Source of the DNA: Saccopteryx bilineata
Lineage: Eukaryota > Chordata > Mammalia > Chiroptera > Emballonuridae
DNA: 64,000 bases
Direction of reading: 5' to 3'
Assembly (NCBI RefSeq): GCF_036850765.1
Contig: NC_089493.1
Span: 130,392,239 to 130,456,238, forward strand
Made by a program: the position numbers and the translations under genes. The notes under the pieces were generated by a model. The model did not search any database. It saw only the letters and a program-made list of their open reading frames with translations, and was not told where the DNA came from. Shown here in pieces: positions 20,099 to 30,785 of this stretch (within the stretch, counting starts at the first letter, position 1; each line of letters opens with the position of its first letter).

Positions 20099-22315
20099 TT
20101 AATTGCAGCATTATTTACAGTAGCTGAAAGCTTTTCTTCTAAGATTAGAAACAAGAAAAGGATGCCCACCCTTGCCACTTTTATTTACTATAGTTTTGGA
20201 AGTTCTAGCCAGAGAAATTAGGCAAGAAGAAGAAATAAGAGGAATCCAAATCATAATGGAAGAAGTAAAACTGTCATTATTTACACTTAACATGACACTA
20301 CATATAGAAAACCCTAAAGATGTCACCAAAAAACTGTCCGAACTAATAAATAAATTCAGTAAAACTGCAGGATACAAAATCAACATTCAGAAATCAGTTG
20401 CATTGCATTTCTGGATTGCATTACACAGAAAGAGAAATTAAGAAATAATCCCATTTACAATTGCACCAAAAAGAATACCATTTTTAGAAGCTGTTGTTTG
20501 CAAATATCTTCTCCCATTCAGTCAGTTGACTTTTTTCTTTTGCTGAGTTTATATTTCTTAATCTCCTTCACCTTTTTTGCCCATCTTCCATTGTCTAACC
20601 CTCTGGTAATTATCTGTTTTCTGTCTATGAGTCTATTTGTTTTGTTTGTTCATTTGTTTAGATTTTCAGATTCCACATATATGTGAAACAATACAGTATT
20701 TGTAAAGTTAAGTTGTTTATTTGAAATTTTCTTATTTCCTGGAGTAAACATTTGTTGCTATGAACTTCCCTCTGAGAACTGCTTCTGCTGCATAAGTCTC
20801 TCTCTGACTTATTTCACTTCGCAGAATATCCTCTAGGTCCACCTATATTGCCACAAATGGCAAGATTTCATTCTTTTTTATGGCTGAATAATACTACATT
20901 GTGTATACATACTACATTCTCTTTATCCATTCATCTGTGGTGGACATATAAGTGCATATAGAAGGAACATACCTCAACATTATAAAAGCCATATATGACA
21001 AGCCCACAACTAACATCCTACTTGGTGATGAGAAAAATTGAAGAAGGCAAAAATAAATGAAAAAATATTGCATGCTCACAGATGGGAAGAACTGATATTG
21101 TTAAAATGTCCATACTAACTACCCATAACCTACAGACTTGATTCAACCTCATAAAAATTCTAATGGCATTTTTCACAGAAATAGAACAAATAATCCTAAA
21201 TTTGTATGGAAGCCAAAAAAAAAAATACCTTGAATAGCCATAGCAATCTTGAGAAAAAAGAACAAAGTTGGAGACATCATGGTTTCCTGATTTCAAACTA
21301 TATTACAAAGCTATAGTAATCAAAACGGTACGGCATCGGCATAAAAACAGACATATAGATCATCGATAAAACAGAAATAAACTTACACATAAATGGTCAA
21401 TTAATTGATGACAAAGGTGCCAAGAATATACAATGAGGAAAAGGCATCTCTTTAATAAATGGTGACGGAAAAACTGGATTGCTGTAGTTCAAAAGAATGA
21501 AAATGGACCATCCTTTTACACCATACACAAAATTTAACTGAAAAAAATTTAAAAACTTGAATATAAGACCTGAAACCATAAAAACCCCACAAGAAAACAT
21601 AGGCAGTAAGCTCCTTGACATTAATCTTTGAAATGATATTTTTTTAGATATGATACCACAAGCAAAGGCAACAAAAGCAAAAATAAACAAGAGAGACTAC
21701 CTCAAACTAAAATGCTTCTGCAGGAAACAGAAAACTAGCAACAAAATGAAAAGCAACTTACTAAATGGGAGAAATCATTTGCAAATCATATACTTGATAA
21801 TGGATTAACAGCCAAAATATATAAAGAATTTATACAACTCAATAGCAAAAAAAAAATCAATTTTTAAAATGGGCAGAAGAGCTGAATAGACAGTTTCCAA
21901 AGAAGACATATGGATGGCCAACAGCTACAGGAAAATATGCTTAACATTACTATCAACAAAATATAACGCAAAACCATGAGATACCATCTCACACCTGTTA
22001 GAATGGCTATCATCAAAATGGCAAGTAATAACAAGTGTAGGCGAGGATGTAGAGGAAAGGAAACCCTCATGCACTGTTGATGAGAATGTAAATTGGTGAA
22101 GCCACTGTAGAAAACAGTATGGAGGCTCCCCCAAAATTAAAAATAGGACTGCCTTATGGTCCAGAAATTCCACTTCTGGACATTTTTACAAAGAAAATGA
22201 AAACACTAACTTGAAAAGATATATACACCCCCACGTTCATTGCATTATTTATAATAGCTAAGATATAGAAACAACCCAAATGTCTGTCGATGAATGAATG
22301 GATGGAAAGAAAATG
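20099..22315. mobile_element. rearranged older L1 ORF2 fragments
   Basis: Three blocks are out of order. 20110-20480 (+) is RT sequence downstream of the catalytic site region ([16 protein letters not shown]; the FADD loop is degraded to FTLN). 20498-20960 (-) is L1 3' sequence whose complement includes 'ATTATTCAGCCATAAAA'. 20966-22315 (+) restarts with RT words that normally precede the first block ([12 protein letters not shown], 20970-21010) and then runs through the C-terminal domain (TPVRMAIIK-like at about 21990, [12 protein letters not shown] at about 22110). No frame is intact. Confidence 0.75.
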
Positions 22316-22829
22316 TGGTGTATAATCTGTCATTTTCTGTCCTTTTGTAAGACTTTGGATTTCCTCATTTCTTCTTTTCTCACCAGTTGTATTCTGTTTG
22401 TTGGCCCACCATCTCACGGGAATGATGGATGCAGAGTCCACAGCCACTGCACCATCGCTGCAGAGCTGGTTTCTGCCGACAAAACTGAAGATGACACTCT
22501 GGCTCCTTCTACCTCTGCAGAGAAAGCGGAGAGTCTGGATGTAGATAGTGAAGCTAAAAAGCTAATGGTTTTAGGACAGAAACATCTGGTGATGAGGATA
22601 TTCCAGCAGCTGTCAATGCATTCTAGGAAGCAGCTAGTCTTTTAGGTAAGAAGTATGGAGAGATGGCTAATGAGTGTGGAGAAGCTTTCTTTTTCTATGG
22701 GAAATCACTCCTAGAGTTAGCAAGAATGGAGAATGGTGTGTTGGGAAATGCCCTGGAAGGTGTGCATGTGGAAGAGGAAGAAGGAGAAGAAAAAAACCCC
22801 AGAAGAATCTCTGGTAAAAAATAATAACA

Positions 22830-23210
22830 TAGGCCCTGGCTGTTTGGCTCAGTGGTAGAGCGTTGGCCTGGCGTGCAGGAGTCCCGGGTTCGATTCCCAG
22901 CCAGGGCACACAGGAAAAGCGCCCATCTGCTTCTCCACCCCTCCCCCTCTCCTTCCTCTCTGTCTCTCTCTTCCCCTCCCACAGCCAAGGCTCCATTGGA
23001 GCAAAGTTGGCCCAAGCGCTGAGGATGGCTCTGTGGCCTCTGCCTCAGGCGCTAGAACGGCTCTGATTGTGGCAGAGCGATGCCCCAGATGGGCAGAACA
23101 TCGCCCCCTGGTGGGCATGCCAGGTGGGTCCCGGTCGGGCACATGCAGGAGTCTGTCTGACTGCCTCCCCGTTTCCAACTTCAGAAAAATACAAAAAAAT
23201 AAAAAAATAA
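22830..23210 (+). mobile_element. SINE type A in NASP pseudogene
   Basis: A full-length plus copy with B box GGTTCGATTCCCAGCC. The flank AATAACATAG is repeated at 22821 and about 23205. Confidence 0.95.
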
Positions 23211-24187
23211 CATAGATGAGGAGGCAAGGAAAGAGTTGAGAGAACAAGTTTATGACACCACGGGAGAAAAAGAAGAAGCAAAAATAACAGAAGACAAGTC
23301 TCTGATAAAGCCTAAAATTGATAAAGAAAAGGAGACTTGAAATGGAGATGGGTGGAAGAGAAGATAGGAGCAGCAGCACCTGAAGGACTGACTGAAGGGG
23401 AGGTCACTTCTGGGAATCCAGAAATTGAAGTATCAGATGCTGAGGAAGGAAAATCAGTTTCTGCAACTGACATCCAAGAAGAGTACAGAGAAAAAGGAGG
23501 TCAGGCAAAGCAGGGAAAAGTAATTATGAGCATAGGGAAGAAGCCAAAAGAAGCTTCAGTAGCCCACTGTGACTCTAGAAAAGCAGGGAACTGCAGTGGA
23601 GGTAGAAGCAGAGCCTATAGATTCAACAGGCAAGCCAGTGGATGTGGGTGCGGATGAGTTAAAGGAGGAGATAGCTGCCTCTGAGAATGGTCCAGGAGAA
23701 GCTGTTCTTGAGCAGCTGGTAAGGCAAGGAGTGCCTTCTGCTGAAGAGTCACCAGAGGTGACAACAGAGGCTGCAGAAGATGGATCACAAGTCTCTGAGA
23801 AGCCTGGGTATGCCACAGTTCTAAGGATGGTGTAGTGAATGGACTGTCAGTTTCAGGAGACCAGACTCCTATTGAGCCAGAGACAGATGCAGAAGGATTG
23901 ACAGAAAGAAAAAATGGCTCCGGAGTAGAAGAGAAGGTCAGGGCCGAGGTGGTTCCTAACCAGCAGGAAACTAAGCTGTTTGTAGAAGAGTCTGGGGCAG
24001 CTGGAGATGGGTTTGAGACCAAGGTAGCCCAGGGGGCTACTGAGAAATCCCCTGATAACAAAGTTAAGATAGCTGCTAATGAAGAAACACAAGAGAGAGA
24101 ACAGATGAAAGAGGGTGAAGAAACTGAGGGCTCAAAAGAAGAGGATAAAGAAAACGACAAGACTGAAGAAACACCAAATGATTCGTT

Positions 24188-24365
24188 TCTTTTTTTTTTT
24201 TTTTTTTTTACAGAGGAGAGGGAGAGACAGAGAGAGAGAAGGGGGGAGGAGCTGGAAGCATCAACTCCCATATGTGCCTTGACCAGGCAAGCCCAGGGTT
24301 TCGAACCGGTGACCTCAGCATTTCCAGGTCGACACTTTATCCACTGCACCACCACAGGTCAGGCC
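24188..24365 (-). mobile_element. SINE type C in NASP pseudogene
   Basis: A minus copy with flank CAAATGATTCGTTTCTT / CAAATGATTCATTTCTT on the two sides. The NASP reading [20 protein letters not shown] resumes after it. Confidence 0.95.
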
Positions 24366-24487
24366 AAATGATTCATTTCTTGAAAACAAGTCTCTTCAAG
24401 AAAATGAAGAGGAAGAGATTGGAAACCTAGACCTTTCCTGGGATATGCTGGATTTATAAAAGATCATTTTTAAAAGGCAAGAAACAG

Positions 24488-24926
24488 GCCCTGGCCGGTT
24501 GGCTCAGTGGTAGAGCGTCGGCCTGGCATGCAGAAGTCCCGGGTTCGATTCCCGGCCAGGGCACACAGGAGAAGCGCCCATCTACTTCTCCACCCCTCCC
24601 CCTCTCCTTCCCCTCCCGCAGCGAGGCTCCATTGGAGCAAAGGCTTCTCCACCCCTCCCCCTCTCCTTCCTCTCTGTCTCTCTCTTCCCCTCCCGCAGCG
24701 AGGCTCCATTGGAGCAAAGATGGCCCGGGCGCTGGGGATGGCTCCTTGGCCTCTGCCCAGGCGCCTGAGTGGCTGTGGTCCTGACAGAGCGACCCCCCGG
24801 AAGGGGCAGAGCGTCGCCCCTGATAGGCGTGCCAGGTGGATCCCGGTCGGGCGCATGTGGGAGTCTGTCTGACTGTCTCTCCCCATTTCCAGCTTCAGAA
24901 AAAATAATAATAATAATAAATAAATA
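24488..24926 (+). mobile_element. SINE type A with internal tandem duplication
   Basis: The segment 'CTTCTCCACCCCTCCCCCTC ... GCTCCATTGGAGCAAAG' occurs twice in tandem (about 24583-24642 and 24643-24719). The first copy lacks the TCTCTGTCTCTCTC part. AAAAGGCAAGAAACA flanks both ends. Confidence 0.95.
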
Positions 24927-25265
24927 AAAGGCAAGAAACAAAAGAAGCTCAGCACAGGCACATCTTAAACTTGGAGAAGTTAGTGTTGAATCTGAGAATT
25001 ATGTCCAAGCTGTGGAGGAGTTCCAAGCTTGCCTAAACCTGCAAGAGTAGTACCTGGAAGCCCGTGACTGTCTCCTTGCAGAGACCCACTACCAGCTGGG
25101 CTTGGCCTATGGGTACAACTCTTACTATGGTGCAGTGGCACAGTTCAGCAAACCTATTGATTTGTTATGTATATTTTTACCACAATTTCTAAAATGGCAG
25201 GTGACACAATGAAATATTGTCTACAATAAAAAGAAATGAGCTATCAGTCACAAAAAGACCCACAT

Positions 25266-25346
25266 GGACCTTCCTTCCTTCCTTCCTTCCTTCCTTCCTT
25301 CCTTCCTTCCTTCCTTCCTTCCTTCCTTCCTTCCTTCCTTCTTTCC
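25266..25346. repeat. (CCTT)n microsatellite
   Basis: About 19-20 uninterrupted CCTT units directly precede a type E SINE. In both frames this gives artefactual poly-(LPSF) ORFs. Confidence 0.95.
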
Positions 25347-25349
25347 ATC

Positions 25350-25540
25350 GAAGCTCAGTTGGTTAGAGCGTTGTCCCAATTCATAAAGGTCACAGGTTCA
25401 ATCCTCAGTCAGGGCATATATGAGAATCAACCAATGAATGCATAAATAAGTGGAACAACTAAATAGGTGTTTCTTTCTTTCTCTCTCTCTCTCTCCCCTC
25501 CCCTCCTCTCTAAAATCAATCAATAACAATAAACAAATAA
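25350..25540 (+). mobile_element. short SINE type E
   Basis: A plus copy: 'CTCAGTTGGTTAGAGCGTTG', 'GGTTCAATCCTCAGTCAGGG', 'CATAAATAAGTGGAACAAC', then a CT-rich tail and A-rich end. Confidence 0.85.
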
Positions 25541-26030
25541 ATGCTGATTGCTAAGTGAAAGAAACCAATCTAAAAAGCTCTACCTACTTTATGATTCCAA
25601 CTCTGTGGCATCCTGGGGGGAAAAAAACTACAGGGCCTTTTAAAATACCAGTGGTTACCAGGTGTTCAGGAGTGAGAAGGATGGGGTGGGAGGAAGGAGG
25701 GATGAATGGGTGAAAAACAGAGGACTTTTAGGGCAGTGAAAGTACTGCATATGCTATTACAATGTTGGAGACATTGGCTTAGGCGTTGGCCAAAACTCAC
25801 AGAATGTGCAGCACAGAGGAAACCTGACTGTACACCAAGGGCTTTAGTTAATAAAAATATATCAATACTGTTTCATCAATTGTAAAACATGTTAGGATTG
25901 ATGCAAGAGATTCATAATAAGGGACACTGGGAGCAGGGAAAGCAGATACATTGGAGCTATGTATCTATGTACAATGTTCTATTTTCCACTTATTTTTCTG
26001 TAACCAAAAAAAATAATAATAAAGTCAACT

Positions 26031-26436
26031 TCTTCCCAAGGCCACTTTCTTGTGTACATCCAAGAAGAGTGAAGCTGTGGAGAGAAGGCTAGGAGCCACA
26101 GGAACTCTCCAGGGACTGCAGGTGTTCTCTAAGGTCTGAGGTTCCTGTGCACACCACTGTTTATGTCCTCTTTCACCTCCATAGCGTGGGCATGAGATCT
26201 ATCCAGGTGCCTTTCACCTACCTACAAGCTCACTGGAGCATGTTCCCAAGCCCATTTTGGCCTTGAACAAAGGAAGCAAGCAATATCAACAGGGTGTTAC
26301 TACACGCACCTGGCCTCTCCACCTACAGTCTCTCTGGTTCATGGGCCAGTGCCCTGGATGCCACGGGCAACTAGCTTTCCGAAACCATCTGGCACAGATA
26401 GTTGACAGTGAGACTTCTTCTACATAAGATCACTTT
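26031..26436. other. unique sequence, nothing recognised
   Basis: No repeat head, exon or conserved ORF was recognised in this ~400 bp stretch. Confidence 0.4.
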
Positions 26437-26631
26437 TTAAAAGAATTTATTTATTGATTTTATAGAGAGAGGAGGCAGTGGGGGAGAGGGAGAAGCAAGA
26501 ACCATCAACTCAGAGTTGCTTCCCTTTAGTTGTTCATTGATTGCTTGTCATATGTGCCTTGACCGGGAATCAAACCTGGGACATTCACAGCTGGGCTGAT
26601 GCTCTGCCACTGAGCCAACCAGCCATGCCTT
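26437..26631 (-). mobile_element. SINE type F, minus
   Basis: Type F is a ~190 bp family whose minus-strand form reads CATCAACTCAGAGTTGCTTC then TTTAGTTGTTCATTGATTGC, ending in a tRNA-like head. Here the head complement is 26590-26631. Confidence 0.8.
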
Positions 26632-26647
26632 AGGCTTGGTTCTTTAT

Positions 26648-26980
26648 TATACTTTCTTTTTTTTTTACATAGGCAGAGATAGACAGGGACAGACAGACAG
26701 GAATGGAGAGAGAGATGAGAAGCATCAATCATTAGTTTTTCATTTCACGTTGCGACTTCTTAGTTGTTCATTGATTGCTTTCTCATATGTGCCTTGACCG
26801 CAGGCCTTCAGCAGACTGAGTAACCCCTTGCTGGAGGCAGCGACCTTGGGTCCAAGCTGGTGAGCTTTTTGCTCAAACCAGATGAGCCCGCGCTCAAGCT
26901 GGTGACCTTGGGGTCTTGAACCTGGGTCCTTCCGCATCCCAGTCCGATGCTCTATCCACTGCGCCACCACCTGGTCAGGC
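26648..26980 (-). mobile_element. SINE type B, minus
   Basis: A full-length minus copy, T-rich at its left edge. The flank 'TATACTTTCT' is repeated at 26648 and 26980. Confidence 0.95.
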
Positions 26981-27245
26981 TATACTTTCTAATTCTGTTG
27001 AAGTTTTCCCTAAGATCTTCAATTCCATTCTCAAGTTTGGTGAGCATTCACATGACCATTTCTCTGAATTCTTTATCAGGCAAATTACTTATCTCCATTT
27101 CCCAAAGGTTGTTTGTTTGTTTTTTCTGGAGAGTTTTCTTTTTTCTTTTTTTGAGAGATATTCTTCTGTCTTTTTATTTTGCTTGACTTTCTATGTTTGT
27201 TCATAAAAATTAGAAAAAAAAAATAGCTACAAAGTGGTCTATGTA
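26981..27245. other. AT-rich, possibly inverted L1
   Basis: 'ATTCTGTTGAAGTTTTCCCT' and 'TTTCTCTGAATTCTTTATCAG' recall inverted L1 5' sequences, but the match is weak. Confidence 0.3.
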
Positions 27246-27410
27246 GCCTGACCTGTTGTGGTGCATCGGATAAAACGTCCCGGAATGCTGAGGTCACCAG
27301 TTCAAAACCCTGGGCTTGCCCGGTCAGGGCACATATGGAAGTTGATGCTTCCTGCTCTTCCCCACTTCTCTCTCTCCTCTTTCTCTAAAAATGAAGAAAT
27401 AAAATCTAAA
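27246..27410 (+). mobile_element. SINE type C
   Basis: A plus copy with head GCCTGACCTGTTGTGGTGCA and the CCCTGGGCTTGCCCGG motif. Confidence 0.9.
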
Positions 27411-27460
27411 AATATGTAGTTCTTAGAAAATATTCTTGAACTTAAATTCCTATCCACTTG

Positions 27461-27770
27461 CCTGACCAGGCAGTGGCGCAGTGGATGGAGTGTTGGACTG
27501 GGGTGCGGAGGACCCAGGCTCGAGACCCCCGAGGTCACCAGCTTGAGTGCGGGCTCATCTGGTTTGAGCAAAGCTCACCAGCTTGGACCCAAGGTCGCTG
27601 GCTTGAGCAAGGAGTTACTCGCTGTGCTGTAGCCCCTCAGTCAAGGCACATATGAGAAAGCAATCAGTGAATAACTAAGGTGCTGCAAAGAAGAATTGAT
27701 GCTTCTCATCTCTCTCCCTTCCTGTCTGTCTGTCCCTATCTGTCCCTCTCTCTGTCAAAAATTAAAAAAA
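27461..27770 (+). mobile_element. SINE type B
   Basis: A plus copy with head GCCTGACCAGGCAGTGGCGC. Its tail runs into an (AT)n at 27771-27784. Confidence 0.95.
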
Positions 27771-27784
27771 ATATATATATATAT

Positions 27785-28122
27785 GCACCCCTATGTTCAT
27801 TGCAGCATTACTAATAACAACCAAGATATGCAAACAATCTTGGTATCGATCAATAGAAGATTCAGCAATAAAATGGAATATTATTCAGCAATAAAGATGA
27901 ATGTAATCTTGCCACCTGTGACAAAATGGATAACAAGGATAACCAAGAAGGTATTATAATAAGTGAAATAAGTCAGACAGAGAAAGACAAATACTGAATG
28001 ATTTTACTTATATATGTAATCTAAACAAAACAAACAAAGAAACAGACCCTCAGATATATGGAACTAAACAATGACTGTCAAAGGGGATGGGGTGGGGGGT
28101 GGGACCTTAAAAATAAAGTATC
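27785..28122 (+). mobile_element. L1 3'-end fragment
   Basis: L1 ORF2 C-terminal/3' words in order: 'ATGTTCATTGCAGCATTA', 'AATGGAATATTATTCAGC', 'GTGAAATAAGTCAGACAGAG'. It continues into a G-rich stretch at 28083-28103. Confidence 0.75.
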
Positions 28123-28480
28123 GGCCCTGGTCGTTTGGCTCAGTAGAAGAGCGTCGGCCTGGCGTGTGGATGTTCTGGGTTCGATTCCTGGCCAGGGCAC
28201 ACAGGAGAAGCACCCATCTGTTTCTCTACCCTTCCCCTTCTCCTTTCTCTCTATCTCTCTCTTCCCCTCCCACAGCCAAGGCTCCATTGGAGCAAAGTTG
28301 GCCTGGGCACTGAAAATGGCTCCATGGCCTCCACCTCAGGTGCTAAATAGCTCCGGTTGCAACAGAAAAATGCCCCAGATGGGCAGAGTATCGCCCCCTA
28401 GTGGACTTGCCAGGTGGATCCTGGTCAGGTGCACGCAGGAGTCTCTGCCTCCCTGCTTCTACTTCAGAAAAATACAAAAA
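28123..28480 (+). mobile_element. SINE type A, older copy
   Basis: A plus copy with head GGCCCTGGTCGTTTGGCTCAG. It has more substitutions (GAAAATGGCTCC, one CCCCCTAGTGG module) than the other A copies. Confidence 0.9.
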
Positions 28481-28550
28481 TAAAACAAACTATCAATCAC
28501 AAAAACAAAAACGCTGGTAACAATAAAATATTGCCAAAACATTTTAAAAG

Positions 28551-28619
28551 GGAGGAAGGAAGGAAGGAAGGAAGGAAGGAAGGAAGGAAGGAAGGAAGGA
28601 AGGAAGGAAGGAAGGAAGG
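28551..28619. repeat. (GGAA)n microsatellite
   Basis: About 17 uninterrupted GGAA units. It follows a second A-rich stretch behind the type A SINE. Confidence 0.95.
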
Positions 28620-29048
28620 CCAAGTCTTCCCCTCTCGCCACACAGTCCTGGGGGTAGAACACACACGGTGCCCATGTCCACAGTGTCAGGGTTCCACTTT
28701 TCCATTCTGATGCTTCTGAATTTCACCTCCTGCAAAAGTGGAGGCAGAGATTTAGATGAGTTGCTCTCATATGAGCTCTCAGTTCTAACTGTATAATAAG
28801 TTTGCTCTGTTCTTTACAGAATGAGAAAGTCATCCATTATGTTTTATCTCTGTGCATGAGCAAGGCTCCTCACCACTGAAAAACAGAGACAGAAAAACAG
28901 CTCGAGAGTGCTAAGATTCTTCTCTCCCCACACTCACCTGAACTGACCAACAACCTCCTTCATGCCTCTCCTGCCCAAGGTTCTTTCCAAGGACACCCGT
29001 TTATCCTTGGAGGGACCAACTGGTTATAGTGTGACTTTAGAGTTCCCA
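28620..29048. other. unique sequence, nothing recognised
   Basis: No exon-like ORF with splice signals and no repeat was recognised. Confidence 0.4.
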
Positions 29049-29330
29049 TGCCTGGCCAGGTGGTGGTGCAGTGGATAGAGTGTCGGACTGGGATGCAGAG
29101 GAACCAGATTCGAGACCCCAAGGTCACCAGCTTAAGCGCAGGCTCATCTGGTTTGAGCAAAGCCCACCATCTTGAGCCCAAGGTCTCTGGCTTGAGCCAG
29201 CTGTAGCCTCCCGGTCACTCACTCAGCTGTAGCCTCCCGGTCAAGGCACATATGAAAAAGTAATCAATGAACAACTAAGGTGCTGCAATGAAGAATTAAT
29301 GCTTCTCAATGCCTCTTGTCTCTCTCCCTT
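29049..29330 (+). mobile_element. SINE type B with internal duplication, 3' deleted
   Basis: A plus copy with AGCTGTAGCCTCCCGGTCA present twice (about 29199 and 29224). It is truncated just after 'CTTGTCTCTCTCCCTT'. Confidence 0.9.
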
Positions 29331-29834
29331 AGGGGATGAAGGAAGGAAAATGATGGAGGAATACTCCAGGAGGGTCTTAGAAGGAGGTAAGAGAGAATGA
29401 CAGAAAAAAGAATGGTAGTGTGTACTCATCTCTCATGACTTCCTGCCTTCTGGAATAGACTCACCAGCCACACGGGCAGTACAGTGGATCTCTGCAAAGT
29501 TAGTCCTGTTTTCCTATTGACTTTAATTACTGCATAAGAGATGTGTTTTGTAGGGGAAAATAGCCACTAATAGTTCACATTGAAATTTTCATAAGTATTT
29601 AGTCCAAAGGGTAACCAACCCCTAGGTGTTGAAGTCTAGGAGTGAGTTAGCAAATATTTTACCCCGACAGCTCCCCTTTCCAAGTCCTGGACATCACTTA
29701 CTACCACTTCTCTGAGTAGAAAACCACAAAGGCTAATAGGGGTAAGCTGCAGTGCCACCTTTGACCAGCAGTAGGTGCTGTGTACTATATATTGTATACA
29801 TCTGCACTCTTGCTTGAAGTCTTCCTTCAGTTTA
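29331..29834. other. unique sequence, nothing recognised
   Basis: No gene or clear repeat. A weak ancient-SINE-like word set occurs near 29757-29790. Confidence 0.35.
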
Positions 29835-30008
29835 TTTTATTTTATTTGAGAGAGAAAGAGAGATAAGAAGCATCAACTCATAGTGTAGTTGCTCACTTTA
29901 GTTGTTCATTGATTGCTTCTCATACATGTCTTGAATGAGGAGGGTCGTGTTCCAGCTGAGTCAGTGACTCCTTGATCAAACCAAGGACCTTGGGTTCAAG
30001 TTTGCTGT
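29835..30008 (-). mobile_element. SINE fragment (type F/B), minus
   Basis: The words 'GAAGCATCAACTCATAGT', 'TTTAGTTGTTCATTGATTGC' and 'CCAAGGACCTTGGGTTCAAG' identify a diverged minus copy. The head is missing. Confidence 0.75.
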
Positions 30009-30091
30009 ACTCAGTGCTGAAATCTGGGAGGGAGGAAGCACCTCACCTGAGCCCTATCTCTCTATGTCCATGCCTGTCCTCAAACCCAATG

Positions 30092-30432
30092 CTGAGCCTG
30101 ACCAGGCGGTGGCGCAGTGGATAGAGCATCGGACTGGGATGCAAAGGACCCAGATTTGAGACCCTGAGGTTGCCAGCTTGAGCACAGGCTCATCTGGTTT
30201 GAGCAAAAAGCCCACCAGCTTGAACCCAAGGTCGCTGGCTCCAGCAAGGGGTTCCTCAGTCTGCTGAAGGCCTGCAGTCAAGGCACGTATGAGAAAGCAA
30301 TCAACAACTAAGGTGTTGCAATGCGCAATGAAAAACTAATGATTAATGCTTCTCATCTCTCTCTGTTTCTGTCTGTTTGTCCCTGTCTATCCCTCTCTCT
30401 GACTCACTCTCTGTCTCTGTAAGAAAAAAAAC
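30092..30432 (+). mobile_element. SINE type B
   Basis: A full-length plus copy. The flank AACCCAATGCTGA is repeated at 30082 and about 30434. Confidence 0.95.
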
Positions 30433-30460
30433 AAACCCAATGCTGACTCTTCAGGGAACC

Positions 30461-30785
30461 TCCATCTGAGGGAAGACTCAGCTTACCCGTCAGTCAGAGG
30501 AGGAACAACTCTGCCCTAGGGCACCTCGATCTGAGGGGAAAAGACAGAGTCTTATGTTGGGAACCTGTGGCTGAGCAGGGCGTGACCCAGTGTTGGACAT
30601 CACAAACTGAGGAGCAGACACAGCCCTCCCTGGGGCTCCCATCTGAGAGGCGGGGAATGAGCCTGCTGAGAGTCTCAATGTGATAAGGGACTTCTCAGGC
30701 ATCTCAGGAAGCATAGCGTTGTCTGAGGAAAGAGACATGGCCTTGCTCTGGGAGCTCTTGTCTGAGAGGACATGGTCCTATCCTT
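30461..30785. repeat. degenerate 36-40 bp tandem repeat (minisatellite-like)
   Basis: Eight to nine unit starts, each near an (A/G)TCTGAG word, are seen at about 30464, 30493, 30529, 30569, 30605, 30641, 30681, 30721 and 30760. A shared unit has the pattern TCTGAG-GAG..-ACA-GCC-T...GGG--CTC. Units are strongly diverged. Confidence 0.65.

Larger units (their letters stand above)
22422..25161 (+). pseudogene. NASP: NASP processed pseudogene (histone chaperone), 3'-truncated
   Basis: NASP is a nuclear TPR protein that chaperones histones H1 and H3-H4. The copy begins near the native ATG (22422-22427: [10 protein letters not shown]). After an early frameshift it reads [29 protein letters not shown] and the acidic EEEEGEE-type linker. 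Long stretches follow of the extra segment found in the long testis-type isoform ([50 protein letters not shown]), then TPR-region words (LGLAYGYNS). No introns separate regions that lie in different exons, so it is a retrocopy. It ends in the TPR region without 3' UTR or poly-A. There are stops (for example TAG at 25048-25050), indels, and a ~30-residue loss near 23336. SINEs at 22830, 24188 and 24488 interrupt it. Confidence 0.9.
25162..26030 (+). mobile_element. L1 3'-end fragment (old), split by microsatellite and SINE
   Basis: L1M-type 3' words appear in order: 'ATAAAAAGAAATGAGCTATC', 'AAGTGAAAGAAACCAATCT', 'ATGATTCCAACTCTGTGGCA', 'TTTTAGGGCAGTGAAAGTAC' and 'TCATCAATTGTAAAACATG'. The (CTTC)n tract and a type E SINE (25258-25540) interrupt it. 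Confidence 0.7.

Noticed and set aside
23337..24371. Possible novel acidic protein gene at 23.3-24.4 kb
   Set aside because: The sequence is the acidic region of NASP with stops and SINE interruptions and no introns, so it is a processed pseudogene.
25266..25346. Regular short repeats as a possible CRISPR array
   Set aside because: They are uninterrupted tetranucleotide microsatellites without spacers, in a mammalian genome.
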